Source: Ilumatobacter coccineus YM16-304
GTDB lineage: Bacteria; Actinomycetota; Acidimicrobiia; Acidimicrobiales; Ilumatobacteraceae
Assembly (NCBI RefSeq): GCF_000348785.1
Contig: NC_020520.1
Coordinates: 1,240,001-1,304,000 of the forward strand
DNA: 64,000 nt
Reading direction: 5' to 3'
Shown here: positions 1-9,707 of the stretch, one piece after another
Numbering within the stretch: position 1 is the first letter of the stretch
How the letters are laid out: every line of letters begins with the position of its first letter
The notes under the pieces: generated by a model
What the model was told of the DNA's origin: nothing
Seen by the model: only the letters and a program-made list of their open reading frames with translations
The model's database searches: none
Program-made: the position numbers and the translations under genes

Positions 1-153
1 CACTCCGAGAACCAGGTCGACCCAGCGTCGACCGGTACGGCACCCGGCCACTGCGGCCGGCGACCCGAGCGGCACCGCTCGAACCCCTCCCTCCGGCGGG
101 TTCGTCGCGCCCCACCACGGTTGATCCGATCCAGGCCACACCCCGTCGCCAGA
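1..153. other. Intergenic DNA with two short perfect hairpins
   Basis: No convincing gene is seen. Two perfect inverted repeats lie close together: CCGGCC/GGCCGG (44-49 and 55-60) and CGAGCGG/CCGCTCG (66-72 and 75-81, 2-nt loop). Neither is followed by a T tract on either strand, so a classical intrinsic terminator is not shown. They could belong to the 3' region of a gene lying left of the window. Confidence 0.4.
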
Positions 154-297
154 GGGTGATTTCTGCCCAGGCCAAGTGTGGTCGCGTGGGGGTGATTTTT
201 GGCCAGGCCAAATGTGGTCGCGTGAGGGTGGTTTTTGCCCAGGCCAGATGTGGTCGCGTGGGGGTGATTTTTGCCCAGGCCAGATGTGGTCGCGTGG
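154..297. repeat. Four-copy 36-bp direct tandem repeat
   Basis: Four head-to-tail 36-bp units at 154-189, 190-225, 226-261 and 262-297, with only a few substitutions between copies and no spacer between them. Each unit carries a short T-run and the core CCAGGCCAGATGTGG. The last unit stops just before the stop codon of the minus-strand pepN gene (300-302), so the array forms the immediate 3' flank of pepN. The lack of spacers excludes CRISPR. Function is unknown; copy-number slippage is expected for such a perfect array. Confidence 0.9.
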
Positions 298-299
298 GG

Positions 300-2825
300 T
301 CAGCGGACGTGGGATGCGAGGGCGGCTGATTCGCGGGCGTGGAGCGCGGCGTTGACCCGTTGGCGTTCGAGGATCTGTTCCTGCGTCTTGAGCGCCTGTT
401 CGATGGGATGCTCGGCGAAGAACTGCTGCACCTCGTCGACCAGCTCGGGATCGGTGAGCAGCTTCACCGAATCGATCATCCGGCTGATCGTGTTGGACGG
501 GAACCGGTCGACGGCGTCGGCCCAGTGATCGCGCAGGAAGCGCCACGCCTGAGCACCGTGATGGCGGTTGGCGATGGCCATCCGCAGCACGAACGGCGCG
601 TTCTGCGTCTTGACCGCATCGCTCATCGCGTAGTCGCACGTCCGCTGCATCAAGTCGGCGTCGTCGAAACTCGTCAACGCGTAGAGGTGACGCAACTGGT
701 TCTGCGGGGTCGACGGTGTCTCGAACCCGGCGATCATGAGCTCGTAGTCGGCCACGCTGCCCGTCGCCGCCACCACCGAGGTGGCTGCCGACGTGAGCTC
801 GGGATCGACCGAGCGTGGATCGTCGGTGGCCGCAGCGAACATCTCGCGGCAACGTGCGATCGTGTCGGCGTCGTTGCCGAGCACGCCGAGCGTCGAGGTG
901 AGCAGGCCGCGCAGCGTGCTGGTGAGGTCGCTCTCGTCGTCGGTCGGATCGCCGAGCGCTGTCAACGCCGGGCCGACGAGTGAGCGCACCATCTCACGGA
1001 ACCGCTCGAGCGGCTCGTCGTCGAGCAGTCGCGACAGGCCGCGCAGCGCCACCGTGATCGCCTGCCACACCGCGAGCTCGCGTTCGTCGCCGAACCCCAT
1101 GAGCATGTCGAGCAGGTCGGCGGCCGACATCTGACCGGCGACGGTCGCCGACCAGGCGTCGTCGACGAGGCTGTAGCGCTCGAGGGTGCTCATCGACGCC
1201 AACACGTCGCCCGAGAGGCGCGAGCGCAGTTCGCTGTCGTACGCGACCCGGAAGAACCCGTGGCCGCCGGCGTTGACCACGACCGCTCCGTCGGGATCGG
1301 CGAGCGGGACCGAAACGGGTCCTGCGGCATCGAGCAGCAGGCGGGTCGTGTCGTCGCCGTTGCGGACGTGCACCGGGATCGCCCAGATCGTGTCGTCGTC
1401 GGACGTCGTGAACCCGAAGCGCTGCTGGCTGAGCTCGAGTGCGCCGTCGACCAGCGAGGCGGTGAGGATCGGGTAGCCGGGCTGCCAGATCCACGAGTCC
1501 ATGATGCGACGGACCGGCTCGCCCGAGGTCGCCTCGATCGCGTCCCAGAGGTCGTTGGTCTCGGTGTTCGCGTACGAGTGGGTGCGCAGGTAGTGGTTGA
1601 CGCCCTCGCGGAAGCTCTCGGGCGACAGGTACTGCTCGAGCATGCGCAGCAGCGCCCCACCCTTCTGATACGTGAGCACGTCGAACATGCCTTCGCAGTC
1701 GGCGGGGGAGCGGACCTCGAACTCGACCGGGCGGGTGCTCGCCAGTGAGTCGACGTCGAAGGCGGCGCTGCGTTCGAGACCGAAGCTGGTCCACCGCTGC
1801 CAATCGGGGCGGTAGGCGTCGCATGCGGCGATCTCCATGAACGTGGCGAACGCCTCGTTCAACCAGATGCCGTTCCACCAGCGCATCGTGACGAGGTCAC
1901 CGAACCACATGTGGGCGAGTTCGTGCGCCACGACGTCGGCGACCCGCTGCTGTTCGTCCTGCGTGCTCGTGGCGGGGTCGACGAGGAGCACCGATTCGCG
2001 GAAGGTGATGCAACCGAGGTTCTCCATCGCACCGGCAGCGAAGTCGGGGAGGGCGACCAGGTCGACCTTGTCGCTGGGATACGCGATGCCGTAGTACTCC
2101 TGGAACCAGCGGAGGCAGAAAGCTCCCACGTCGAGGCCGAAGTCGGTCAGTGCACTCTTGCCCGGGACGTGCACGATGCGCAGTGGGATGCCGTCGACGT
2201 CGACCGGCTCGGTCGCTTCGAGGCGTCCGACCACGAACGCGACGAGATACGAACTCATCACCATCGTGTCGGCGAAGCGGATGACGGTGCGACCGTCGCT
2301 GCTGGTGCGCTCGATCTCGCGCCCGTTGGAGATGGCGGTCAGGTCGTCGTCGACGTCGAGCGTGATGCCGAAGACCGCCTTGTACTCGGGCTCGTCCCAG
2401 CACGGGAACGCCCGCCGACAGTCGGTGGCCTGCATCTGAGTGGTGGCGATGACCTGCTCGTTGCCGTCGCCGTCGACGTAGGTGCTGCGGTAGAACCCGC
2501 GCAGCTTGTCGTTCAGGCTGCCGGTGAACTCGATGTTGAGCGTGCCGGTGGTGAGCGTCATCGCGTTGGAGGCGGTGATCGTGAGCTGTTCGTTCGCCTC
2601 GTCGAGCGTGAACGAGGCCGGAGCGCCGTCGAAGGTGCACGCGGTGATGTCGAGCTCGGCAGCGTTGAGGACGAACGTGTCGGTCGGGGCCTCCGCCTCG
2701 ACGTGGATGCGCACCGAGCCGACGAAGCTCGAGTCGTCGAGCGACGGGCGAAGGCGCACGTCGTAGCGCGTCGGACGGACGTGGGTGGGAAGTCGGTACG
2801 GGTCGGGTGACGTAGCGTCGGCCAT
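300..2825 (-). CDS. pepN: Aminopeptidase N (M1 zinc metallopeptidase)
   Basis: An M1-family aminopeptidase of 841 residues, which removes N-terminal amino acids from peptides in the cytoplasm. The exopeptidase motif GAMEN is at 265-269. The zinc site HELAH is at 301-305, with the third ligand E324 in WLNEAFA, the classic HExxH-18-E spacing. Length and the long helical C-terminal half fit the actinobacterial PepN/ERAP1-like C-terminal family. The start at 2825 is preferred to an upstream in-frame codon because a TACTCT box (2832-2837) sits 6 nt upstream, typical of leaderless starts here, and the extra residues do not resemble the family. The gene is divergent from the PfkB kinase, with 47 bp between start codons. 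Confidence 0.95.
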   Translation of the reverse strand: MADATSPDPYRLPTHVRPTRYDVRLRPSLDDSSFVGSVRIHVEAEAPTDTFVLNAAELDITACTFDGAPASFTLDEANEQLTITASNAMTLTTGTLNIEFTGSLNDKLRGFYRSTYVDGDGNEQVIATTQMQATDCRRAFPCWDEPEYKAVFGITLDVDDDLTAISNGREIERTSSDGRTVIRFADTMVMSSYLVAFVVGRLEATEPVDVDGIPLRIVHVPGKSALTDFGLDVGAFCLRWFQEYYGIAYPSDKVDLVALPDFAAGAMENLGCITFRESVLLVDPATSTQDEQQRVADVVAHELAHMWFGDLVTMRWWNGIWLNEAFATFMEIAACDAYRPDWQRWTSFGLERSAAFDVDSLASTRPVEFEVRSPADCEGMFDVLTYQKGGALLRMLEQYLSPESFREGVNHYLRTHSYANTETNDLWDAIEATSGEPVRRIMDSWIWQPGYPILTASLVDGALELSQQRFGFTTSDDDTIWAIPVHVRNGDDTTRLLLDAAGPVSVPLADPDGAVVVNAGGHGFFRVAYDSELRSRLSGDVLASMSTLERYSLVDDAWSATVAGQMSAADLLDMLMGFGDERELAVWQAITVALRGLSRLLDDEPLERFREMVRSLVGPALTALGDPTDDESDLTSTLRGLLTSTLGVLGNDADTIARCREMFAAATDDPRSVDPELTSAATSVVAATGSVADYELMIAGFETPSTPQNQLRHLYALTSFDDADLMQRTCDYAMSDAVKTQNAPFVLRMAIANRHHGAQAWRFLRDHWADAVDRFPSNTISRMIDSVKLLTDPELVDEVQQFFAEHPIEQALKTQEQILERQRVNAALHARESAALASHVR

Positions 2826-2872
2826 GGGCTGAGAGTATCGGCGCCGAGGCCGGACGGGTAGCGTGTCTGGCC

Positions 2873-3877
2873 GTGCCGGAAACGTCGTCATCAGCAACTC
2901 CTCGACCCGCGCGGTTCGACGTCGCGGGCATCGGAAACGCTCTCGTCGACGTGATCGCCCACGCCGACGACGAGTTCCTCGCAGCTCACGAACTCGTCAA
3001 GGGTTCGATGACCCTCGTCGAGACCGAGCGTGCCGTCGAGCTCTACGCGGCGCTCGACGGAGCGGTCGAGATGAGCGGCGGATCTGCGGCCAACACGATG
3101 TGTGGCGTCGCCAGCTTCGGCGGGCGAGCTGCGTACATCGGCAAGGTCAACTCCGACGACCTCGGCGACGTGTTCGGGCACGACATGCGCGCGGTCGGCG
3201 TGGCGTTTCGTGGAGGCGGCCGTGACCACGGCACGCCGACCGGTCGCTGCGTCATCGTGGTCACCCCCGATGCCGAACGGACGATGAACACCTACCTCGG
3301 TGTGTCGAGCTTCCTGCAACCCGGCGATGTCGACGACGAGACTGTCGCCGATTCGACCGTGCTGTACATGGAGGGCTACCTGTTCGACCGTGACGACGCC
3401 AAGGCGGCGTTCCGACACGCAGCCCGCATCGCGCACGACAACGGCCGCACGGTGTCGCTCACCCTGTCGGACTCGTTCTGCGTCGATCGTCACCGCGCCG
3501 ACTTCCGAGCGCTCGTCGCCGACGAGGTCGACCTGCTCTTCGGCAACGAAGACGAACTGCTCTCGCTGTACGAGGTCGAATCGTTCGACGAGGCCGTCGC
3601 AGCCCTGCGGGCCGAGTGCCGGCTCGCTGCGATCACTCGCGGCGCCGACGGCTGCGTCATCATCACGGCCGACGAAGTGATCGAGGTCGACGCGGTCCCG
3701 GTGCAACAGGTGCTCGACACGACCGGCGCAGGCGATCTGTTCGCCTCGGGGTTCCTCTACGGGTTCACGTCGGGAGCCGACCTCCGTGAGTGCGGTCGCC
3801 TCGGCTCGGTCGCCGCAGCCGAAGTGATCAGCCACGTTGGGCCGCGGCCGCTCGTCGAGTTGCATACTCTGGCCTGA
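2873..3877 (+). CDS. PfkB-family carbohydrate/nucleoside kinase (adenosine kinase-like)
   Basis: A ribokinase-fold kinase of 334 residues. The N-terminal substrate region has GIGNALVDV and the glycine-rich segment MSGGSAANT. The C-terminal anion hole and catalytic motif is DTTGAGD at 282-288, with D288 as the expected catalytic base. The family phosphorylates sugars or nucleosides with ATP. The sequence style resembles the adenosine kinase/fructokinase branch, and nearby adenosine deaminases make a purine nucleoside plausible, but the substrate cannot be fixed from sequence. The GTG start lies 8 nt downstream of TAGCGT (2859-2864), so the transcript is probably leaderless. The stop overlaps the next start by 1 nt, indicating co-transcription. 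Confidence 0.85.
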   Translation: MPETSSSATPRPARFDVAGIGNALVDVIAHADDEFLAAHELVKGSMTLVETERAVELYAALDGAVEMSGGSAANTMCGVASFGGRAAYIGKVNSDDLGDVFGHDMRAVGVAFRGGGRDHGTPTGRCVIVVTPDAERTMNTYLGVSSFLQPGDVDDETVADSTVLYMEGYLFDRDDAKAAFRHAARIAHDNGRTVSLTLSDSFCVDRHRADFRALVADEVDLLFGNEDELLSLYEVESFDEAVAALRAECRLAAITRGADGCVIITADEVIEVDAVPVQQVLDTTGAGDLFASGFLYGFTSGADLRECGRLGSVAAAEVISHVGPRPLVELHTLA

Positions 3878-5535
3878 TGGTCGAAACGCCGCAACTCACC
3901 GCCGCCCTTCGCACCGCCGGTGCGTGGCTCGACGCCGAGCCCGACGACGACATCCGTCGAGAGCTCGATGAGCTCATCAGCGCCGCTCGCGCCGGAGATG
4001 CCGCGGCCGGCGACGACCTGATCGCACGCTTCGCCGGTCGCCTCCAGTTCGGCACCGCCGGGCTCCGTGCCGCCGTCGCGGCGGGCTCGATGCGGATGAA
4101 CCGTCTGGTGGTCCGCCAGGCGGCTGCAGGACTCGGACGATGGCTGCAGGAGCAGGAGTCGGCGGGTGTGGTGGAACGCGCTGCCGAACGCGGTGTGGTG
4201 ATCGCTCACGACGCCCGCCGCAAGAGCGATCTGTTCGCACTCGACACGGCACGTGTGCTGGCGGCGATGGGCATCCGGTCGATGTTGCATCCCGGGGTGC
4301 AGCCCACCCCGGTGCTCGCCTGGTCGATCACCGGTCTCGATGCGGCAGCGGGCGTGGTGGTCACGGCGTCGCACAACCCGCCGGCCGACAACGGCTACAA
4401 GGTGTTCCTCGACACCGGTTCGCAGATCGTGAGTCCGATCGACGAAGAGATCTCGGCGTGCATCGAGACGGTCGACCCGCTGTCGATCGCACTCGCTCCC
4501 GAAGACGACCATCTGATCCAACGCCTCGACCACTCGTGGCAGGAGGCGTACGTCGCCAGCGTGCCCGACGTGCGTCTCCGCCCGGAGGTGCCCGGTGTGC
4601 CCGTGGCGTACACCGCCATGCACGGCGTGGGGGCCGAGACGATCGAGATGGCCTTCACGGCGGCGGGGTTCGACACGCCCATCCCGGTCGTCGAACAGCA
4701 CGTGCCCGACGGGACGTTCCCGACCGTGTCGTTCCCGAACCCCGAAGAGCCCGGGGCGATGGACCTGCTGCTCGCCACGGCCAGCGAATCGGGCGCCGCG
4801 ATCGCGCTCGCGAACGATCCCGATGCCGACCGCCTGGGTGTGGCGATCCCGCAGCCCGACGGTTCGTGGCGCAAGCTGAGTGGCGACGAGATCGGGTGGT
4901 TGTTCGCCGATCACATCCTCGCCAACACGTCGGGCGACGATCGCCTCGTGGTGACCACCCTCGTCTCGTCGTCACTGCTGGCACGCATGGCTGCCGCCTA
5001 CGGCGTGCACTCGGAGGAGACGTTCACCGGCTTCAAGTGGATCGGCAAGATCGCGACCGAACGGGTGAAGGTGGGCCAGCGGTTCGTCTTCGGGTACGAG
5101 CAGGCGCTCGGCTACCTCGTCGCGCCGCGACCGCTCGACAAGGACGGCATCACGGCCGCGGTGATGATGGCTGAGATCGCGGCGTGCGCCGAGGCCGATG
5201 GCACCACCGTGCAGGGGCGTCTGGATGCGATCGCCGCGCAGTACGGCCAGTACGTCACCGCCGAGTTGTCGGTTCGTCTCGACCCGAAGGTCGGAGCGCG
5301 CTGGGTCGCGTCGATCGAAGCGGCACCTCCGAGCGACGTGGGCGACCGGGCGGTCACGTCGGTGGCCACGTACCCCGAGGCGAACCTCGTTCGATTGATG
5401 CTCGACGGCGGTGTTCGCCTGCAGATCCGCCCGAGCGGCACCGAGCCGAAGGTGAAGTTGTACGGCGAGGCCGTCGATGTCGACGCCGACGTGCTCCACG
5501 ATCTCCTCGCAGCACTCGCTTCGTCCGCTCCCTGA
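3877..5535 (+). CDS. Phosphoglucomutase/phosphomannomutase (alpha-D-phosphohexomutase)
   Basis: A four-domain alpha-D-phosphohexomutase of 552 residues that interconverts hexose 1- and 6-phosphates through a phosphoserine. The active-site serine is S165 in TASHNP. The metal loop DPDADR is at 314-319, and the phosphate-binding RPSGTEPK motif is near the C-terminus. Length fits the PgcA/PMM-PGM2-like class rather than the ~450-residue GlmM class. The ATG overlaps the stop of the PfkB gene (TGATG), so the two are translationally coupled. An upstream in-frame start would run deep into the kinase gene and is rejected. True substrate (glucose, mannose or ribose phosphate) is undetermined. Confidence 0.93.
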   Translation: MVETPQLTAALRTAGAWLDAEPDDDIRRELDELISAARAGDAAAGDDLIARFAGRLQFGTAGLRAAVAAGSMRMNRLVVRQAAAGLGRWLQEQESAGVVERAAERGVVIAHDARRKSDLFALDTARVLAAMGIRSMLHPGVQPTPVLAWSITGLDAAAGVVVTASHNPPADNGYKVFLDTGSQIVSPIDEEISACIETVDPLSIALAPEDDHLIQRLDHSWQEAYVASVPDVRLRPEVPGVPVAYTAMHGVGAETIEMAFTAAGFDTPIPVVEQHVPDGTFPTVSFPNPEEPGAMDLLLATASESGAAIALANDPDADRLGVAIPQPDGSWRKLSGDEIGWLFADHILANTSGDDRLVVTTLVSSSLLARMAAAYGVHSEETFTGFKWIGKIATERVKVGQRFVFGYEQALGYLVAPRPLDKDGITAAVMMAEIAACAEADGTTVQGRLDAIAAQYGQYVTAELSVRLDPKVGARWVASIEAAPPSDVGDRAVTSVATYPEANLVRLMLDGGVRLQIRPSGTEPKVKLYGEAVDVDADVLHDLLAALASSAP

Positions 5536-5561
5536 CCGCCGATGGCGGTACGGTCGCGTGG

Positions 5562-6452
5562 GTGCTGACGACCGAGCAGGTGGCGAGTTTCGAGCGGGAC
5601 GGATTCCTCGTGGTACCCGACTTCGTGTCGGGCGACGCCTGCGCCCGTCTGCGTGAGCGGGCGCTCGAGATCGTCGACGACTGGGAGCCGACCGAGCACC
5701 GCTCGGTCTTCACCACCAACGAGCAGGAGCGGGAGTCGAACGACGAGTTCTTGAACTCCGGAGCGACGACCTGGTGCTTCTTCGAAGAAGGCGCCTTCGA
5801 CGCCGACGGCGCGCTCGCCCAACCCAAAGAACTCAGCATCAACAAGATCGGTCACGCGCAACACGACCTCGACGACGTGTTCGAGCAGTTCGCCTACGAC
5901 CCCGATCTCGCCGAGGTCGCCGCCGATCTCGGGCTGGCCGACGCCATGGCGCTCCAGTCGATGTACATCTTCAAGCAGCCGCGCATCGGCGGTGAGGTCA
6001 CCTGCCACCAGGACGCCACCTTCCTGTACACCGATCCGATCACCGTGACCGGATTCTGGTTCGCGATCGAAGACGCCACGATCGACAACGGCTGTCTGTG
6101 GGCCGCGCCCGGCGAGCATCGATCGCCGCTGCGGCAGCTCTTCAAGCGCAACGATCTCGACGATCCGGCCGCTGCCGACGGCACGGTCTTCGACGTGCTC
6201 GACCCGTCGCCGCTCCCGAGTCCACCGACCGACGTCGGCGACCCCTCGTCGGGTCGACTCGTCCCGCTCGAAGTGCCGGCGGGAACACTCGTCGCCCTCC
6301 ACGGGCTGCTCCCGCACTGGAGCGGACCGAACCGCTCGGCGACGAGCCGCCACGCCTACAGCCTCCACTGCATCTCCGATGCAGCCGACTACCCCGACTG
6401 GAACTGGTTGCAACGACCCGACGACATGCCGTTGCGACCACTCGCCCGCTGA
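5562..6452 (+). CDS. Phytanoyl-CoA dioxygenase (PhyH) family Fe(II)/2-oxoglutarate oxygenase
   Basis: A 296-residue PhyH-family protein expected to be a non-haem iron, 2-oxoglutarate-dependent oxygenase. The iron ligands are visible as H149xD151 (CHQDATF) and distal H252 (LLPHWSGPN). A following arginine in the RSATSRHAYS segment is suited to bind 2-oxoglutarate. The family includes fatty acyl-CoA, ectoine and natural-product hydroxylases; the substrate is not evident here. The GTG start is chosen because TACGGT (5549-5554) lies 7 nt upstream. The gene sits 26 bp after the phosphohexomutase but appears to have its own leaderless promoter. Confidence 0.87.
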   Translation: MLTTEQVASFERDGFLVVPDFVSGDACARLRERALEIVDDWEPTEHRSVFTTNEQERESNDEFLNSGATTWCFFEEGAFDADGALAQPKELSINKIGHAQHDLDDVFEQFAYDPDLAEVAADLGLADAMALQSMYIFKQPRIGGEVTCHQDATFLYTDPITVTGFWFAIEDATIDNGCLWAAPGEHRSPLRQLFKRNDLDDPAAADGTVFDVLDPSPLPSPPTDVGDPSSGRLVPLEVPAGTLVALHGLLPHWSGPNRSATSRHAYSLHCISDAADYPDWNWLQRPDDMPLRPLAR

Positions 6453-6492
6453 TCGGGGAATCGCACCGAGCTGGCATCGGTAGCCTGAGAGG

Positions 6493-7575
6493 ATGACGTC
6501 GGCTGAACTGATCAAACGAGCTCCCAAGGCGCTCCTCCACGACCACCTCGACGGTGGGCTCCGCCCCGAGACGGTCGTCGAGCTGGCCGCCGAATACGGC
6601 TACGACGGTCTGCCGACCACCGATGTGACCGAGCTCGGGCAGTGGTTCAACAAGGGCGCGAAGCGCAACGATCTCGTGCTCTACCTCGAGACGTTCGCCC
6701 ACACCGGGGCCGTCATGCAGCACCGCGACGCGATCGAGCGGGTCGCCTACGAGTGTGCGCAAGACCTCGCGGCCGATGGTGTGGTCTACGCCGAGATCCG
6801 GTTCGCTCCTGAACTGCATCTCGAAGCGGGGCTCACGCTCGACGAGGTCGTCGAAACGGTCACGGCAGGATTTCGCCGCGGTTCGGAGGGCACCGACCTC
6901 ACGATCTACGGCATCCTGAGCGCGATGCGTCAGGCGGCGCGCAGCTTCGAGATCGCCGAGCTGGCGATCCGCCATCGTGACAAGGGCGTCGTCGGGTTCG
7001 ACATCGCCGGTCCCGAGGCCGGTTTCCCGCCCACCCGCCACCTCGACGCGTTCCAGTTGGTCAACCGGGAGAACTTCCATGCCACGATCCACGCCGGGGA
7101 AGCCTTCGGGCTGCCGTCGATCTGGGAAGCGGTGCAGTTCTGTGGCGCCGAGCGGCTCGGGCACGGCGTCCGCCTGATCGACGACATCACGGTCGACGAC
7201 GACGGTGAAGCCACGCTCGGCCAGCTCGCCACCTACATCCGTGACCGCCGCATCCCGCTCGAGGTGTGCCCGACCTCCAACGTCAACACCGGGGTCGCGC
7301 CCACCATCGCCGAGCACCCGATCGGGCTGCTGCGCCGGCTCCGATTCCGCGTCACGCTCAACACCGACAACCGCCTCATGAGCGACACGTCGATGACCAA
7401 TGAGATGGTCGAGTGCTGCGAGGCGTTCGGCTGGGGACTCGACGACCTCCAGTGGCTCACCGTCAACGCCGTCAAGTCGGCGTTCGCCCCGTTCCCCGAA
7501 CGCATCAAGATCATCGACGGCATCGTCAAGCCGCGTTACGCGATGCTCAAGGCCGAGCAGCAACTCGGCGTCTGA
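6493..7575 (+). CDS. add: Adenosine deaminase (copy 1)
   Basis: A 360-residue metal-dependent adenosine deaminase converting adenosine or deoxyadenosine to inosine. Zinc ligands H16 and H18 are in HDHLDGG. The substrate and catalytic motifs follow in order: HAGE near residue 200, GHGVRL near 225, and NTDNRLMS near 295. The start is 6 nt after TAGCCT (6481-6486), a leaderless arrangement. upp follows after 12 bp, forming a nucleoside/base salvage pair. A second, distinct copy lies at the end of the nucleoside transporter operon at 10120-11175. Confidence 0.94.
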   Translation: MTSAELIKRAPKALLHDHLDGGLRPETVVELAAEYGYDGLPTTDVTELGQWFNKGAKRNDLVLYLETFAHTGAVMQHRDAIERVAYECAQDLAADGVVYAEIRFAPELHLEAGLTLDEVVETVTAGFRRGSEGTDLTIYGILSAMRQAARSFEIAELAIRHRDKGVVGFDIAGPEAGFPPTRHLDAFQLVNRENFHATIHAGEAFGLPSIWEAVQFCGAERLGHGVRLIDDITVDDDGEATLGQLATYIRDRRIPLEVCPTSNVNTGVAPTIAEHPIGLLRRLRFRVTLNTDNRLMSDTSMTNEMVECCEAFGWGLDDLQWLTVNAVKSAFAPFPERIKIIDGIVKPRYAMLKAEQQLGV

Positions 7576-7587
7576 GAGACTGCTGCC

Positions 7588-8211
7588 ATGACCGTTCACA
7601 CCGTTGTCGTCGACCATCCGCTGGTGCTCGACGCGCTGGCGACCATTCGCAACGTCGACACCCCGAACGCGCTGTTCCGCCAGAACCTCGAGCGCATCGG
7701 CATGCTGCTCATCGCCGAGGCGACGCAGTCGCTGCCCACCGTCGTCGGTGTGGTCACCACGCCGCTCACCGAGACCTCGGCGACGCGCCTCGCCGTGCAA
7801 CCGATCATCGTGCCGATCCTGCGCGCCGGGCTCGGATTCCTCGCTCCGGCACAGCAGTTGCTGCCGAACGCCGACGTCGGCTTCATCGGCATCGCTCGCA
7901 ACGAGGAGACGCATCAGCCCGAGCCGTACGTCAACAAGCTGCCCGACACCATGGCCGGCCGCCCCGTCATCGTGGTCGATCCGATGCTCGCCACCGGTGG
8001 GTCGTTGATCCACACGCTCGAGTTGCTCATCGAGAGCGGCGCCGAGCAGCCGTTGACCGTCGTGTGTGCGTTGTGTGCGCCCGAGGGCATCGAGGCCGTC
8101 GAGCAGTCGGGTATCGACGTGGTGCTCTACACGGCGTCGATCGACGATCACCTCAACGAGAACGCGTACATCGTCCCCGGCCTCGGCGACGCAGGCGACC
8201 GCCAGTTCTGA
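7588..8211 (+). CDS. upp: Uracil phosphoribosyltransferase
   Basis: A 207-residue enzyme converting uracil plus PRPP to UMP in pyrimidine salvage. The PRPP-binding loop is visible as DPMLATGGS at about 131-139. The uracil-binding C-terminal region ends with the family pattern of Y-x-V-PGLGDAGDRQF. The length is the family norm. It sits 12 bp behind add on the same strand without its own clear promoter, so the two are likely one transcript linking purine and pyrimidine salvage. Confidence 0.97.
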   Translation: MTVHTVVVDHPLVLDALATIRNVDTPNALFRQNLERIGMLLIAEATQSLPTVVGVVTTPLTETSATRLAVQPIIVPILRAGLGFLAPAQQLLPNADVGFIGIARNEETHQPEPYVNKLPDTMAGRPVIVVDPMLATGGSLIHTLELLIESGAEQPLTVVCALCAPEGIEAVEQSGIDVVLYTASIDDHLNENAYIVPGLGDAGDRQF

Positions 8212-8223
8212 TCCGGAGCCCGC

Positions 8224-9606
8224 TCAGCCGTCGACGCTGACCGTGGCGACCATGTCGGGGTGCAGCGTGCAGAACAGGCTGTAGACGCCGGGTTCGTCGA
8301 AGGTGAGCTCGAAGTTCGTGCCCGGTGACAGCAGCCCCGAGTCGAACGAGTCGAGCTGAGGATCTTCGAACGTGCCGGCGCTCACGGTGTGTGGCACCGC
8401 ATCGACGTTGTTGAAGAACAGCGACTGTCCGACCGTGAGTTCGAGTTCGCCCGAGTAGGCGAAGTCGCTGATGAGCGACTGCTCCGCGCCGTCGGGGAAG
8501 TCGGAACCTCGCACCTGGCGGGTTTCGCGGATCGCGGTCGGGTCGCTGATCGGGGCCACCGTGGAGTTCCACATCGAGAACACACCGAGATCGTTGTCGT
8601 GCGCCGGGTCGACCCAGGCGTGGATCATCCAGCCGAGCGAGGCGCTGAAGTTGCCGCCCGCCGCGTCGCATTCCGACTTGGGCAGGAACGAGTCGCGCCC
8701 CTCGGCGGCGCCGCGGCAGAGGTTGTAGTGGATGTGCCAGTTGTCGAGCGGACCCGCGAAGGTCTCGGGGTGCTCGTTGCCGATGACCTGGGGCGGGATG
8801 ATGAACGACGTGCCGATGAGCTGCATCGGTTCGCCGTCCCACACGCCGTCGCGGCACTGTCCGACCGGTCCGTCGGGCACCGTGTCGTCGGCGAGGGCGT
8901 AGAGCAGGATCTCGGGCTTCGACGGATCGAAACCGTCGACGATCCAGTCGACCTTGTAGAGGTGGGTGCCCATGTTGGCGGTCTGGATGCGGTCGGAGAC
9001 GAACCCCTCGGCGCAGGCGGTGTCGATGTCGGCGTGGGCGACGGCGAACGCACTCAACTCGTCGAGTTGGCTCACCAGTTCGGCGAGCTCGGCGGCGTCC
9101 ATCTGGAGTTCGTCGGGGATGTCGGCACCGGACTCGTGCAGTTCCTTGAGTTCGAGGTACGAGCACGGCAGCTCCACGTCTTGGCAGCGCACGGTGTCGT
9201 CGAGCGGACCCTCGACGAGCGTGGGGACGACGCCGAACGAGTTCTCGCGGAACACGTAGCGGGAGTAGCCGGGCGCACCGCCGGCGGCGAACGTCAGCCC
9301 CTCGGGGAACTGCGCGTCGGCTCCCGCCTGGTCGAAGGCGGCGGCCTGCTCGATGTAGGCGTTGATCTGCTCGAGCGTCTTCGCCTCCGACGGGTCGATC
9401 GTCGTCGTGGTCTCGACGATGGTCGTGTCGGGCGCATCGGTGACCGGCGGCGGGGCGTCGGTGGTGGGCGAAGCGGGCGCACTCGTCGGCACGGCGGTGG
9501 CCGGAGCGGTCTCGGCCGTGGTCTCGGTGGTGGCGTCGTCGGAGCCTGCGCAGGCTGCTGCGACGAGCGCGCCCACGACCAGAACGGCCGCTGTTCGTTT
9601 GCCCAT
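8224..9606 (-). CDS. Secreted lipoprotein with C-terminal cupredoxin-like domain
   Basis: A 460-residue predicted lipoprotein. The signal peptide of MGKRTAAVLV type ends in a lipobox with lipidated C19 (VAAAC). An acidic/Thr-Pro-rich linker follows to about residue 80. A large middle region of unrecognised fold contains several Cys. The C-terminal ~110 residues look like a plastocyanin-type cupredoxin: an upstream His in VPHTVSAG and a C-x-x-x-H-x-x-M cluster in FCTLHPDMVA would supply type-1 copper ligands. It is likely an extracytoplasmic copper or electron-transfer protein. The start at 9606 is chosen because it gives the signal peptide directly. It converges with upp. Confidence 0.75.
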   Translation of the reverse strand: MGKRTAAVLVVGALVAAACAGSDDATTETTAETAPATAVPTSAPASPTTDAPPPVTDAPDTTIVETTTTIDPSEAKTLEQINAYIEQAAAFDQAGADAQFPEGLTFAAGGAPGYSRYVFRENSFGVVPTLVEGPLDDTVRCQDVELPCSYLELKELHESGADIPDELQMDAAELAELVSQLDELSAFAVAHADIDTACAEGFVSDRIQTANMGTHLYKVDWIVDGFDPSKPEILLYALADDTVPDGPVGQCRDGVWDGEPMQLIGTSFIIPPQVIGNEHPETFAGPLDNWHIHYNLCRGAAEGRDSFLPKSECDAAGGNFSASLGWMIHAWVDPAHDNDLGVFSMWNSTVAPISDPTAIRETRQVRGSDFPDGAEQSLISDFAYSGELELTVGQSLFFNNVDAVPHTVSAGTFEDPQLDSFDSGLLSPGTNFELTFDEPGVYSLFCTLHPDMVATVSVDG

Positions 9607-9707
9607 GGTGTGGATCCCCCAGATCAGCACGTGTCGTGCGTCTCCGACGATAGCCGCGATCGTCGATCTGAGGTTCCGGCAGGCAGGGCGTCGATAGCCT
9701 CCACCGC

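Noticed and set aside
154-297. Possible CRISPR array (36-bp direct repeats)
   Set aside because: The units are contiguous with no spacers, and no cas gene is nearby.
6142-8151. Long antisense open frame (669 codons) opposite add and upp
   Set aside because: It runs opposite two well-supported enzymes and has the biased composition of a GC-rich shadow frame.
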